A DNA stretch of 64,000 nucleotides from Crambe crambe (GCA_963924555.1 OZ004593.1:2910480-2974479), one strand, 5' to 3'; positions 12,116-25,339 are shown, counted from the first letter of the stretch. Made by a program: numbers and translations. The notes: generated from the sequence alone by a model not told the origin.

Positions 12116-12407
12116 CGCGGTGGTAAAGGTAAGGTTTAGCTGGCTAGTTCTATCCTAAGATCGAGTTCTCACTATCTTATGAACTAGCTATACTAACCTG
12201 ATCCATTATACTGCTTATTGATGCCTCAGTTATTAAGAAGACTGAAAGCGAACTCAAGAATCCAGAAGTTTCTGTAAGAGTAACCGCCCACGTGGATTCG
12301 ATTCTAAATGTAGCCCACCACAGCACAACTAGCTCCACCTACCCATAGCTCAGCTAGCTCTAGACAATTTCCGGTGTGGTAGAATTCAACTGTGTACCTA
12401 GCAGCTG
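12116..12407. promoter_or_regulatory. Shared divergent promoter of CACYBP and TRAF7
   Basis: The two start codons point away from each other with 292 bases between them, or about 200 if the upstream CACYBP start is used. Both promoters must lie here. No TATA box is obvious on either side, as is common for housekeeping genes. This is inferred from layout. Confidence 0.6.
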
Positions 12408-15400
12408 ATGGCATCCCAACTCAGTCCTGTGGTGGTAGGTGCTCGAGGAGAGCGTACCAGAGAGGTAGGTTCTGGCTCACTTATTTTAATACCTGTTTGC
12501 TAGAAACATTGCATGCTTCAGTAAAAACTGCCACGCCTTTAACCATAGTTTTTAATCCCACCAATCACTTCTGTTATTGGAACAACCTTGTTGTCCTGAA
12601 GATAATTAGGTTTGGTTTCCACCACATAGAGTAATGTAACTAAAGTGGCCTGTGATTAAAGAGGTAATTGACTGTCTTTTGAATATTACGAGTGTCTTCT
12701 AGTGACCTGAATGTCACACTAGAGGCCAAACTAGTTTATAACACTTAGCTTCAACCATTAACACTTCTAAATTATATTGTAGGATTCCATTAATTGGTGA
12801 AATTCATATCCCTTCAACAGAGTTTTCCCTAGCTGTACTTTCAAACAGGGTGCTTGAGTATATTCATGAGAATATAATAGTGCCATAGACCCAGCCAGTT
12901 CTATATCCAAACAGGGTGGCCTGCCCTGCATTTAGTATACTGGGGGAAACAATGATTATATTATATTATTAATGTAGAGTAATCAACACATCTTATTCTC
13001 ATATGAACAGAATGCGATACTTTTAGCTGATGAGAAGTCTAAGAATATGAAAGTGTTCTGTCCTCTGTGTCATGGTGTCTTCCAGGACCCCTATATAGCT
13101 TCTTGTGGGGTGAGTGAATCCCTATTAACGAGTCGACTTCCTTTCTTTAGGTTTTTCTATTGTGTCATATTCTTCGATAGCATAATAATGTGCTGGTAGA
13201 AGTTAGATTCTTCCCTAGCTGTACACAGGGTACTGTATATTAATTCATGCCATAGGCCCAGCCCACTTTCTTTATCCAAACAGCTACAGGGTTCCTGCCC
13301 TACATTTAGTATACTGGGGAAAACACTTCAACTCTTCATGATCTTAGGGCTGAAACTTGTTTCTACCTGCTACTCACATATTATTATAATTGTTTGTTTG
13401 TTTATTTGCTGTTTGTTTGTTTGTTTCATCACAGCATACTTTTTGCAAAGATTGTGTGTCAGTAGACACAAGAGGTCAGTATAATATTGCATGTGATTAC
13501 ATATTACATCTACTAGTTCAGTGAGCGAGCTGCCAACAGCAAAATCTTCTAAGTAGCACAAGGACAAGGAATTGAAGCACAAATGAATATCAGCTCAAAA
13601 ACCCTATGGGAATACTGACTCAAATGTACATTGCCTAAGTTATTATTATCATGCTTTCTTTACAGTTTCCTGCCCTCAGGACGGTGTTTCTTTGTCTCTA
13701 CTGGTAAAGAATCTTGCAGTAAGTACTGTAGGTGATGATGATGCAATATAAACACTCTTACCACATCAAAGTAGCTGGGGCACTGTAGGGAATGCAGATG
13801 TAATGATCATGGTGAAGGCAATAAGACTAATTGTGTTAAGTATTTGATAATAAAACTTACCAATGGAAAGGAAAAGTGCCTTTAATAATTATGACATTGT
13901 ATACAATGATTGATGTTTGTTTATCAGTTGGAAGCGAGCCAGGGGGTGTGTCTTATTTGTGTGAAGTGACACTTGGGTTTGATTATAAAGAATTCCTTTC
14001 CTGAAGGCTGGCTAGCATGTGACTGTACCAGATAGAAATCAAGTTATTAATCAGTCTTTTCTCAAAGATACGTACTATTGATTCAAACCTCCTTCATGTG
14101 TTTTTACAATGCTTAGACTGTCTCTGGAACAAATTTTAGCCCTGAGGCCATTACTAATCATGAGTTATGTATGAAAGAGTGACCAATGCATCTAATATTC
14201 ACTAGCTACGTATGTGAACTCCACAGGTGGCAGAAGAAGTGGGTGAATTGAAGGTCCATTGTTACTATGGGTGCAAACTAAAAGATCCTTCTACTGGGGA
14301 GTATGAAGTGGACCCACAAGGTACGCGAGATATCTGTGTGTTAATGAAAATTAATGTGAAGAAGACAGCCACTTCCTACACTTGATATATAGAGCTAACC
14401 AACTATGCTAAACTCATTTCGTCATAATAAAAAAGCTCACACAGAGCGTAAAATCAACTTTACATATTTTTAATGATCACAGGTTGTCCTCTAATCATCA
14501 AATTTTCACAAAGAAGGTGAGTCCCAAGAACTGTTATGCGAATTGCTGGTGGATAATGACCATTTCTTGGTTATTGACTGTCCTAGAATAGAATAGAGGA
14601 ATGACTAGAATAATTATGATCAATTGTTCTCTAACTGTGATAGCCAGCATAACAAATACACTATCTGTTCTGTGTTTTCAGAGAACATGAAGCGCAATGT
14701 ATGTTTTCACCTGTCAGTTGTCCCAACAGCTCCTCCTGTGGTCAACTCTTGCTCAGGGTGAGTTTTGCCAACATGATGCAGAGGTTTGTTGACATATTCC
14801 ATTCCGAATCATCTCTCCAAGTTACAATACTTAGTTTCAATACAGAGTTTTGTTAACCGACAGCTCTAAATTATTCCATTTCCATAAAAGAGTATAAACC
14901 TATAATTTTAATATAGTACTTTCAGAGGTTACCATCTCTCTCTAACAACAATACAACTGTAGCTCAATCTCTGAAAAGTATATTATGCAGGGGAGTCACT
15001 TGATTGGTGACCATGTACATAGCGAGCATATGTACATATGTAAATCAGATAATTAGTATATCTCTATCTTGAATTAGGATCTAGAAGATCATCTGCAGCA
15101 TTGTGAACACACTCCGTGTCCTCATCACAAATACAAGTATGTTTCATATCAGAGAATAATAATTGTAATGAATAATTTTGTATAACAATAAAGGAGGTAA
15201 TATATATAATTATTTTGTTTGTGAAATAAATTATATTTTTGATCGTGTCAGTTGCTTAACCTCTTGCTGCACATGTGCACGCAGGGATGGGGGATGATCA
15301 CACTCACGCTTAGTTTGACCATAGTAATGTAATTAACATACCATACCTTTTACGTGCATGCAGATGCAGTTTTCAAGGAACCAAGGAAGAAGTAGAAGAA

Positions 15401-18400
15401 CACTTAAAGACCTGCGAATATGAAGGAATAAAGGTACTAGTACATGCATATATAACGTACACACTGAACCCTCAATGATATAAATTATGTACTTTAACTC
15501 TTCAGTAACTTTCTATGTATATTATAATAACTGAGTATTGGTTGCCTATTATAATACAGTCACATGCATAATCTGTATAATCTTACTGGAGGTAATGCAA
15601 ATAGTTTTATGAATGAGACAAGACAAAAGTATTGTCATGGGGTTAATAGGGAATCAATGTTGTTATGGTTTGATTACAATTATTGTGTGGAAGATGTGCT
15701 GCACATTATTAAATAATTATATTTCAGGGTGTGTTGGCAGAGATGGAGGATCAGATAACCAATCTTCAGGAGCAGCTAAACTCAAGAGACTCACTCGTAC
15801 AAGATCTGACCTCCTCAGTTGCAGAACTGAGAAAAGAACTGAGCACCATGGAGACATCAAACCAAACAGCTTCTCTTAGAATAGGTATCTATAGCATGGC
15901 ATAAGCAGTGCTCTAACTGGTTCAGAATAGGCCTTCATCTTTCTGTGATTTCTAGCCACTTTAGAAGAGCAGCACTCTAACTTGAAGAAGGAAGTGACTC
16001 AAGCAAAAACAAGCATTGGGAAAATTCTGGTACATAATGTACAAATGTATCATATGCATTATACATTATTAACTGATCTTTGAAACTTCCTCTTCTTTTG
16101 TTTCTTACTCATGAACTCCATGTATAGAATGACTTGAAACACACTCAATATGAATTCGGAGCTGGTGGTAAGTTTGGAATAGAATTGTCCATTTGAATAG
16201 AGAAATTCATTACACTGTATGTAGCTAGTGTTTCCTTATAAGGAATAGAGAAATTCATTACACTGTATGTAGCTAGTGTTTCCTTATAAGGAATAGAGAA
16301 ATTCATTACACTGTATGTAGCTATGTTTCCTTATAAGGAATAGAGAAATTCATTACACTGTATGTAGCTAGTGTTTCCTTATAAGGAATAGAGAAATTCA
16401 TTACACTGTATGTAGCTATGTTTCCTTATAAGGAATAGAGAAATTCATTACACTGTATGTAGCTAGTGTTTCCTTATAAGGAATAGAGAAATTGGGTCCA
16501 CTCACTGTGCATAGTACATAAGAGATTGGACTCCTGGTCATACGTATTCTTATGGATTTTTTTTTCTACAGATATTGAATTTCAACATCAGTTCAAGTGT
16601 CAGGGAACATTTGTGGGACATAAGGTATCCCCCTCCTTCCAGTCTCTCCTTGAATAGCTCTACTACATAACCTTGTATCCAAACCCAGCTAAGCCAAAAC
16701 CTCTTACATACAGTCATAGCTAACACACTGCTGACATATCTAGCAAAAATGGGCCTCAGTGCAGGTGTTCCAAGCTGTAGACCATCTGTACTTAGTGGGG
16801 GTCGCACCACTGCTAAGATGAATACTTCTAAAACAATGTTGTAGGGTCCACTATGGGATCTGTGTAAGAATGGGGACTTGTTGTTCAGTGCTTCATCTGA
16901 TAACTCCATTAAGGTACGTAATCCAATGGTGTGGTTAGTTAATGGCTGCCACCTCTTCTCCTCCTTTAGATTTGCACCAGCTAGCTTGTTTCCTTGTATT
17001 ATTGCAGATGTGGAACTTGAGCAATATGTATGGTGGTCCCACCACACTTACTGGTCATGACGGCATCGTGTTAGCTCTCTGTACTCAAGGGTATGTACAT
17101 AACAATAAAGAGCTTTTTTTTCAATGCAATAGTAATATTAATTATGTACCCCCTGAGGTTACAATAGAACATTAAATTTAAGTTTATCGATGAGGTTCTG
17201 TTCTGAGATTGGCTTCCATTAACAGGGTTCTGCCCAGGATTCTTGAGTGGTGTCCGAAATTATTTGCCATGCCCCATTTTATGTTCATTTAGGTAGGGTG
17301 TCCCTTTGGATGATCAAAACCATCACTGATATGTAGTACAAGCCTAAAGTTACTACAGCTGAGTATAATGAGTGGTGGCCAAAATAGCCCAAGTGGTGGC
17401 CGAAATAGTCGAGTGGTGGCCCAAATGGCCACTGTTGACCAGTGTGGGCAGAACCCTGCATTAATGATTTCACATCTAGCTATACTATTGAATGTTGTTC
17501 TGCTTCTTAGTGACTACCTTTTCTCTGGTTCCTCTGACAATACCATCAAGGTTTGGAACATAAAGACCATGGAACTGCATAACACTATCAAGGGTCACAG
17601 TGACCCCGTGTGCACTCTGGCCTGCACGGAAACATTCCTATTCAGTGGCTCCCTCAGAACTATCAAAGTTAGTACTTATAGAATTGAAATTCAATGACAA
17701 GTGGAAACTCCTTAGTAACAAAATTTCCCCTGTAGGGATCCCATATGAACAGTGACTAGTAGGGTCCTGTAGATTATACTTGAGATTATATCCTTGAAAT
17801 TTTGCCTAAAATTCTATTCCTGGATTCTCCTATTATTCTATCTATTATTCTCATTCAAAAATAATTGCACTGTATTAAGGCTTGTGCACTTTCAAAGTCA
17901 CACATTAGATAACTCACATAGTATCACACCTGTGACTATGCATGTGTCACTTCAAAGATGTCTCTCGGAGATTGATGCAGCACACAATTTTGGGGGCACC
18001 TTACCCCCAAGCACTCCTTTGGTTCCACACCATGTCCTCCCCCTCCCTCCAACTTTCCCTGTGTTCGATTCAAAGGCTTCTTGATCTTTCATGCTTTCTG
18101 TCTCCCTATAATTCCTGGAAGATTCTTGTATTCCCAAGCACAGCTATTATTCTCAAAATAATTATGCCGGCATAATCTACAGGACCCTTGACTAGGATAG
18201 ATAAATAATCATAATGGCCCAACAACATGCATGTTACATGTGATGTCTAGGTCAGGGTTCAGAGTCCAAAGTTCATGACCTTGCATCTCCCATGGAAACA
18301 GTACAGCAAACCTACTCTATATATGCAGGTATGGGATGTTCACACATGTGAATTGGTCAAACAACTTCCCAGCCAAAATCATTGGGTAAGGGCCCTTGTC

Positions 18401-20077
18401 ACTTATGGGAAATATCTCTACTCAGGCTCCTACCAAGCTGTTAAGGTACATAGTGTTACACAATGTATAATGTGGCAGTCCCAAGTAGAAATAAAATAGA
18501 AGACACATTTTTTAAAACTTTGGCTCACCATAACTCATTGGCCATGGTCTGGAAATTTGGTATAGGTCTAACCACATGCATTTCTTGTTTTGCATTTTGC
18601 ATTGTCTTGCATTTCGCACAGAGTGACGGGCACAACGTTTTGGCTTTTTTGGCTCTTTCTGTTATCAATACTTTTGTGGTTTGTTTTGTTTTTAGATCTG
18701 GAGTTTGGAGAGTCTTGAAGTGGTGCACGTGTTGAAGTGCGTGGGAGCAAGTGTTTACTCCCTCGCAGTCACCAACAAACACATCATATGTGGCACCTAT
18801 GAAAACCTCATTCATGTGAGATACGTATTAGTATGTATAGTCTTGTTCCCGGGCCTTCCTCTCTCACTAGATATAGTCTCTCATCGAAGGAAAAGGTCAA
18901 GAATATCTATAGTGAGAGGGCTACAGTACCTACATACATAGTTACAAGTCATATGTAGCTAAAACTTGCAACAAGTCACTCAAATGTAAACACATTATGT
19001 ATACTCCAAGTCTTGTACTAATATAAATTTAAGTTTTGCTGAATAGTATGCATGGAAGTGGCTAATATTATTTTTATGGCCCTGGTAGAAGTTTAACTAT
19101 AGTTACAAAATCAACAAGGGAGGGAAACATTACTGTATTTATTGGGGAGTTTGTGTTTATCTTGTTCATGTTGTTATTTGTTGATTTTTCATGTCGTACA
19201 TAGGTATGGGATATCCATACTCTCAAAGAAATTGCAACTCTCTCTGGTATGTAAAAACTAAACATACAGCAGATCTATCTGTACATGCAAAAGAACTTCT
19301 CAATTAGAAAAAAATGTCTTGATCAGAGAGGTATCCTTATTATAAAGGTGTCCTGATTAGAGAGGTGCCTTATTGGAAAGGTCCTGATTAGAGAGGTGTC
19401 CTTATTGGAAAGATGTCCTGATTAGAGAGGTGTCCTTATTATAAAGGTGTCCTGATTAGAGAGGTGTCCTTATTATAAAGGTGTCCTGATTAGAGAGGTA
19501 TCCTTATTAAAAAGGTGTCTGATTAGAGAGGTGTCCTTATTAAAAAGGTGTCCTGATTAGAGAGGTGTCCTTATTAGAAAGGTGTCCTGATGAGAGAGGT
19601 ATGACCTGCATGATTATAGAACTCGTTTTAATGATTCATAGTAGAAGTCCACATTGAGGGATTCTACTGTATGGGGTTTCACTTAAGGGGTTCCACTGTA
19701 TTGCATCAGTATTGAGAGGTCTATTATTGTGAGGTTCCACTATTATATTGTTTACAGCTGCAATGGTCACATGATATGAATAGCTACTTGTATACTGTAA
19801 ATGCAGGACATGTTGGGATTGTGTACTCTCTAACAGTCTTAAAGGCACCAGGAAAAATGAGACTCTTCAGTGCTTCATATGATAAAACCATTAGAGTAAG
19901 TACTGTACAATTATGTTCAGGTGCTAGTGGCAAAATAGTAGCAGTGAAACATCTGAATAACAGACACTCTTGGGACCCATCTTTTTGTCCTTTGTAGAGA
20001 AGTCCTCTATATGCAATGACACAGTTGTCCTTTGTTGCAGGGTTTATCCTCTTTTAAAACATTCACTTTTAAAAAAT

Positions 20078-20118
<41 letters not shown>

Positions 20119-20321
20119 TTGCTATGATTATGCAGATATGGAACATGGAATTGATGAACTGCGCTCAGATCTTGGCTAGACATGAAGGCAGTGTGACTTG
20201 TGTCCTGGCATCCAGTGGGAGGGTGTTTTCTGGAGCTGTGGACAGCATGATCAAGGTTCATATCATAATAATGATACTGCTAATATTAATTCCCCTTTTA
20301 ATAACACAGGTTTGGCAATAG
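12408..20321 (+). CDS. TRAF7: TRAF7 E3 ubiquitin ligase (RING, TRAF zinc fingers, WD40)
   Basis: Twenty-two exons join in phase to 571 residues: 12408-12464, 13011-13109, 13435-13474, 13666-13718, 14227-14320, 14483-14516, 14682-14757, 15078-15136, 15364-15433, 15728-15884, 15956-16029, 16128-16167, 16572-16624, 16845-16913, 17008-17090, 17511-17667, 18329-18445, 18696-18815, 19204-19246, 19807-19895, 20136-20255 and 20310-20321. The RING spans residues 36-71 with ligands C36, C39, C51, H53, C56, C59, C68 and D71 (C3HC3D). TRAF-type zinc fingers follow (about 84-194), then a coiled coil (about 195-284) and seven WD40 blades ending V-W-Q-stop. TRAF7 is known as a ligase acting with MEKK3 in JNK/p38 and NF-kB signalling. 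Human TRAF7 is 670 residues; the N-terminus is shorter here. All splice sites are GT-AG. Confidence 0.96.
16196..16490. repeat. 48-bp tandem repeat in a TRAF7 intron
   Basis: Six near-identical units contain GAAATTCATTACACTGTATG and GTTTCCTTATAAGG, mostly 48 bases long with some copies about 46. The array ends just before the exon at 16572. Confidence 0.93.
19310..19610. repeat. GATTAGAGAGGTGTCC minisatellite
   Basis: About ten units of roughly 30 bases built from GATTAGAGAGGTGTCCTTAT lie in the TRAF7 intron between exons 19204-19246 and 19807-19895. The same repeat accompanies the TRAF7-derived fragments near 25480-25780 and 39320-39390. Confidence 0.9.
20077..20115. repeat. (TTTA)n microsatellite
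   Basis: About ten TTTA units lie immediately upstream of the penultimate TRAF7 coding exon. Confidence 0.95.
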
Positions 20322-21259
20322 AGGGTGTAATCTACTCGGACTACTACGTAATAGTAATAGATAGCGATTCTCTTCAACTTATTCCAGAGTCCAATCATAT
20401 GTAGCTTTGCATTAGCTTATGAAATTTTTAATATTCATCATAGCCATTCTCATTTTATGTTTTTAACTTTGTTGACACACAATGGTATTGATATTGTTCA
20501 GCTATTGTATAGACTATGAGCTAGTTTTCTTTTGAGCTATAGGTCTCCTTCCCATCAATAGTAGAACCTACAAGTGAATTTCATTGGCTGGTCTCTGCTC
20601 CTCCAATAATCAGAGAGTACGATAGTACTAAGTAGGGATGGCACGGATTACCCCATTGGACTAATACTTAACATTTTATTTCATTGTACCAGTGCAGGAT
20701 ATAGCCAGAACACCTTCGGACTCAAGTAGCTATGAAGAGCAGAAGACAAAGCAGTATCATTTTACAGCGACTTCTAAAATTGCTATTTTCATCTGGTCGT
20801 TCATCAACTTATTTCAGAAATGTTCCAAATGCTATAATTTTTATACCACACTACTCAAAATTGACTGCGCTATAATCTTTAACTCGACATGTTCAGTAAT
20901 GGCACGTCATCGCTAGTTTTCTACCTACAATGTGGCAGACATTACCCCCACCTTCAAAGATAGCTAAGTGACTCTTGAATTGTATACTGCATTTGGAGCA
21001 CAATTATGAACTGCTTAGTATTGTAGCTGGTATAATGTGGTTATATACAATGTTTTAGTATCTACTTTGGAAAACGTGCGTTAAACTTTACTTTTAAAAA
21101 GGGAGAGTGGGGGATGATCTGGTCTACTGCATTTTTGAAGTTTGAATCTTCAGTTTATGAAAACAGATGTCTGGGTAGATACATTGACAAGATTGTCTTT
21201 ATCTAACAGCTGTTATCTGGATAGATACATCTACAAAGGTCTGGGTTACTTTTGAAGCA
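20322..21259. other. TRAF7 3' flank, source of dispersed copies
   Basis: There is no coding region. Parts of this stretch recur further right: a segment with AGTGAATTTCATTGGCTG reappears near 48350 (inverted) and 63220, and 21000-21130 matches 27184-27310. It probably includes the TRAF7 3' UTR; the exact polyadenylation site is not clear. Confidence 0.6.
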
Positions 21260-21415
21260 ACAGATTTTTTTAATTCCTTGAGTAGAGGTGAAGCATACTC
21301 TAACAGTAAACAACCTCAATCCTCCAAGGAAGTGGAGGGTTTAAGATTCACTCTTACACTTGCATGTTCGTTGATGAAGATGGATATAAAGAAATCAAAA
21401 AAGAAAGGTAAACGT
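21260..21415 (+). pseudogene. Relic of a receptor cytoplasmic tail
   Basis: The sequence retains AACAACCTCAATCCTCCAAGG and GATATAAAGAAATCAAAAAAG, matching the SKQPQASKEAG and V-K-K-S-K-K segments of the tail exon of R2, R4 and R6. It is frameshifted and lacks everything else. This is the receptor-family piece nearest TRAF7, and a matching relic is at 27480-27740. Confidence 0.75.
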
Positions 21416-21739
21416 CTTTGCTACGTACCTACGCAGACATTGTAAAAAATGATTAAGCTATAAGTTCAGAGAAATCGAATTGCTTGAAATCTCACTCAAG
21501 CCACTATTATTGATTCTCATTACATAGCTATTGTTAGTTAGCTATACTCATAAGGTTTTTGTCTAATGTAGCTGTTTCTTACAAGAGGAAAATCTGCCAG
21601 CTGCTTCAGATGGTAACATATGTAGGCTAGTCAAACCTGTATTCTCAGGTTCTCACTTTGTTCTCTGGCTAGTTAGCTACTTAGCACACCTAGGCTACGC
21701 AACATGATTTGGTTTTGCACTAACTAGTTTCTGTAACTT
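21416..21739. other. Non-coding spacer
   Basis: No gene seen. A version of this sequence recurs near 28000-28130. Confidence 0.4.
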
Positions 21740-22110
21740 GTGTCAAGATGGAGAAAAGGTTGGAAAATTACAAGGGCCATTCCCCTTATGTGGGTGGGAT
21801 TCCTGACCCATCCCAGGCTAACTGGCCCGTACACTCTATTTGACATCCACTTGTCCATGGACTGTCTGTCCACATTTATTGCTACCAGCCATACTAAAAG
21901 TGCACGCCTCCCCCCCTATAAATTTGATGGCCTGGCATAATGCAATTAATGTGGCTGAGACTGCTCCTTGTGGGGTGCGGATGTATGATTCAAATGCTGA
22001 TGATTTCCAGTGTCCAAGAGTCTTTATGAGAGAGTCACTCAAGCCCATTTTTGCAGCCGTCATTGCCACACTGATGCGGAAACACTAAAGGATGAATCAT
22101 CCACTCCTGT
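21740..22110 (-). mobile_element. Tyrosine-recombinase fragment (DIRS/Crypton-like)
   Basis: The minus strand at 22069-21836 encodes a piece with GLSDSLIKTLGHWKSSAFES followed by YIRTP. This layout (helix, L-G-x-W, then the catalytic Y in Y-I-R-T-P) is typical of the C-terminal end of tyrosine recombinases from DIRS-type retrotransposons and Cryptons. Only the end of the protein is present, and no intact element surrounds it. It separates TRAF7 from the first receptor copy. Confidence 0.7.
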
Positions 22111-22499
22111 TGCCTGCAGAGCCTGGTGTAGTGAGTGCACCAGCATAGAGTACAGATGGTAACATGTGTAGCAAGGCTAGTCATGTCTCTATTCTCAGAT
22201 TCTCTCTGGCTAATTACTTAGCACCCCTAGGCTACACTACATGATTAATATTAATTTTAGCTTAATAAACAACAACAAAAAAACTTGAGTATGGTTAATC
22301 CTTTAGCTATAACTATTCTTATACCTGTTGAATATGCGTATCTGCCATGGAGATGAAATCCTGGATGACACCTCCACCATGGATACATGACTGCACATGA
22401 AGGCTGAAATTAAAGGAACCACTGCACCTGTTATTTGTAATCATAATTGGGACCTATTTATCAATCATAACATTCCATGATTAACTATACTGATAGCAA
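22111..22499. other. Upstream region of receptor copy R1
   Basis: Non-coding. It contains the conserved array motif around GGAGATGAAATCCTGGATGA and CATAACATTCCATGATTAAC, also found upstream of R2, R4, R5, R6, R7 and R10. Confidence 0.6.
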
Positions 22500-22621
22500 A
22501 ATCTGATAAAAGTCATGCCTGTTCTATCAGCCAGTCAGATTTAAGAGCAGTGAAGCATCAGTTTCCTGAAGTCTGACTAGCAGTTAAACTCTATACAGTG
22601 TGAAACTACACAATGCTAAAG
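22500..22621 (+). promoter_or_regulatory. R1 promoter and first exon (conserved array type)
   Basis: GATAAAAGTCATGCC is followed by TCAGCCAGTCAGATTTAAGA and the 5' UTR, then ATGCTAAAG at 22613-22621 with donor GTAAGA. The block is nearly identical upstream of R2, R4, R7 and R10. A-T-A-A-A-A-G lies about 105 bases before the ATG and may be a TATA-like element. Confidence 0.65.
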
Positions 22622-23032
22622 GTAAGACTAGCTAATACTTTAACTATTGACTAGTCAGCAAAGGCTATGTAGACTCTTTTCCTTTGTTTTGCTCTGTGTG
22701 TATTTTGGAGGAGCTCTAGCTATTTAGAAAATATCACCACAGTAGCTATCATCAGCATTTGGTCAGCCAGAATTGAAGTTTTCTCTATCCTCCTTATTGA
22801 TGGTACCTAGTGTAATTCCTTGCAAGAGTTTAAGTAGTGTGACCTGCATGGAATCGGTGTGATAATTAACAGCAATTTTCAATGATATAGCAAAATCACA
22901 TGCTCTTTATAACTAGATGTGCTGCAGCTAAGTCATTGTCATCGTCTTTGATTTTTTATTCCTTTTGAGCATCTTCCTTCCTCTTGTTTCATCTCAAGGT
23001 ATGCTACCTGTAACCAAAATAGAGAGACTGTC

Positions 23033-24001
23033 ATGTATAAATATAATACCACTACACCACTACAAGTTCACCAGATACCTCTACACCACTACCATCAGAT
23101 ACGTACAATGAGTTTGCCAGATACCACATCACCATCAGTGAATACAACACCAGCAGCTACAACACCACCAACCTCTGGCAGTGTCATCATCATAGCAGTA
23201 GTGGTTCCTCTCTCCATTATCCTCATTATTGTTATGATTGTAGATGTCCTGATCCGGTACCAACTCAGAGCCAAGGAGGACCACACAACGAACCACAGAC
23301 AAATACACAATCATCAACTTCCACAAGACAGAGGAAGCAACCTGTGTGAGGAGACATACTACTCCTCACTACACACCATACGAGGAGAAGACATTCCAGC
23401 AGATCAAGTCTACAACTGCCTTGAACGAGACACAGGTCCAGTGAGGGAAGGGACCAAGTCTTCCTGGGGGGCTACTGTGGACAAAAACAAGGCAGAGGTG
23501 GGAGCACACTCTACTGTGTCCTACAGCAAACAACCTCAAGCCTCCAAGGAAGCTGGTGTAGAGGGTATGGAAGATCCACTCTCGTATGCTCAAGTCGATG
23601 AGGATGTAAAGAAATCAATAAAGAAAAGTGAAGACATCTTTGCTACTGACCAACAAGAAGAGGCTTCTGCTTCTGCACTATATGCTCAAGTGGATGAGAA
23701 GAGAAAGAAGAAGATGATGATGAAGAATGCACAAGTGGACAAGAAAAAAAAAGACAGTCCACCCCATGAGCCAGACCAGCTGTATGCACAAGTGGAAAAG
23801 AAGAAGAAAAAGGACAGTCTACCCCCTGAGCCAGACCAGCTGTATGCTCAGGTGGGCAAGAAGAAGAGGAAGAAGAGAGAGAATGAGGTGACTGAGGAGG
23901 TACCTCCACAGGAGTCAGGGGATGTGTACTCTGTAGTTAATAAACCTAGCGCTCCTCCAGTACCTCTCAAGTCACACCTCCTCATGAAAGAACTCCAGTA
24001 A
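23033..24001 (+). CDS. R1: membrane protein with YAQV tail and no ectodomain
   Basis: An open frame of 322 codons starts at ATG 23033. It begins in a Thr/Pro-rich stalk, then has one membrane helix (IAVVVPLSIILIIVMIV, about residues 53-75) and the family tail. Tail tyrosine motifs are SYAQV, LYAQV three times and VYSVV, followed by KPSAPPVPLK. One repeat has lost its tyrosine (NAQV). The normal signal-peptide exon is damaged: at about 22955-22998 the acceptor and the first residues are missing, and the whole ectodomain is deleted. It is either a pseudogene or a membrane-anchored adaptor lacking an outside domain. AATAAA lies at about 24157 downstream. Confidence 0.6.
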   Translation: MYKYNTTTPLQVHQIPLHHYHQIRTMSLPDTTSPSVNTTPAATTPPTSGSVIIIAVVVPLSIILIIVMIVDVLIRYQLRAKEDHTTNHRQIHNHQLPQDRGSNLCEETYYSSLHTIRGEDIPADQVYNCLERDTGPVREGTKSSWGATVDKNKAEVGAHSTVSYSKQPQASKEAGVEGMEDPLSYAQVDEDVKKSIKKSEDIFATDQQEEASASALYAQVDEKRKKKMMMKNAQVDKKKKDSPPHEPDQLYAQVEKKKKKDSLPPEPDQLYAQVGKKKRKKRENEVTEEVPPQESGDVYSVVNKPSAPPVPLKSHLLMKELQ

Positions 24002-25190
24002 ATGAGCACATAGTGTGTCAATAACTTCATTACAGTTACAGTAGCCATACAGAGATAGCACTGTAAAAATGAAAGTGTGTACTGCACACTAAATTGTCCC
24101 AATAAAAACACTAAAAACAAAACAGTGTGTGTATATAAACCAGTGTATAAGTGTGCAATAAACCTGAAATTATTACAAGTGTGTAAACTTACTGCTAAAA
24201 ATATGAAAATACAGTTGCTAGCTATTGCCATCTCACCATTCCTTTCAATTTTACTGAGTAATTGTGTGTGCATTAAAAACAATTACTGTGAAATTGTACA
24301 CATTGGATAAGTGATCTCGTCCTGTTCTTAAATGGAAATTGACAAGATCACCAATCAGATTGAAGCTTTTATCCACGCACCCATAATAGCTACATATTAC
24401 AAGTAGCTACATGTACAGATTTCAGTAGAATATGCACTCTGATGTTGAATAACTGTATGACTAGCTAAAACATACATTCAGGCCATGACCTGATCCATAT
24501 GGTGCAATCATAACTGTAATCCTTCTAGCACAGATTGCAATAGCTACAACTGTTAACTAACCTCAAAAGCTATGGAAGGATTGGAATCATAGCTGTAACA
24601 GTGTTATGTAACTAAGTGACAGAAGTTCTATTTTAAAACCATGCCTGTTAAATAGCTATATTTTCTGAAATTCATCTATAGCTAGCTAAAGTCTTACAGC
24701 TATAATACGTATGTAAGGTAAGATCATAATATTACTGTAGACGCTGAAGAACAACACTGTGTGCTATTTTTCATGATAGTATTATGTATGGGGAATCAAG
24801 TGTAGGGTTACTTTATTTTACATATGTACACAGCTATACAAATAATAATTATGGTAGCTCTATAATTATTATAGCTAATAGTAGTTCTAGCTAGTTTATG
24901 AATGGATTCAACATCAAGGGATCACTACAAGACAAGTGGAAGTAGTGATGTTGGAACTGACAGCAGTAACTATCAGCTATTTCCTTATCCCGACTTTTGA
25001 AATTAACACATGGTAGCCATCAGTTTGATATGGGGTACTATGATCCTACAGTATTGTGATTACTTTGAGCTAACCATTGTGCATGACTTAAATTGCACGC
25101 CAGACTGAATGGTTTAGTATAGTTACCTCAAAGACAGTTTTCTCCATAGGCATAGAAAGTTTGTTTAAAGTGGTGCAGCCATTGCATGGA
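24002..25190. other. R1 3' flank (shared array unit)
   Basis: Non-coding. It contains sequence such as AGTAGAATATGCACTCTGATG shared with the flanks after R2, R4, R5 and R7. I see no exon. Confidence 0.6.
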
Positions 25191-25339
25191 GATGGAGAGG
25201 AGGACGCTTAATGAAAGGTATACTCTAAATAACTAGTTTATCGAAGTGCTGACCACTACCAACTATTGCATAAACTGTACTGCATTATCCACTGAATCTT
25301 TTAATTTATAAAAACATGGATGTAGGAAGTGGGGCAATG

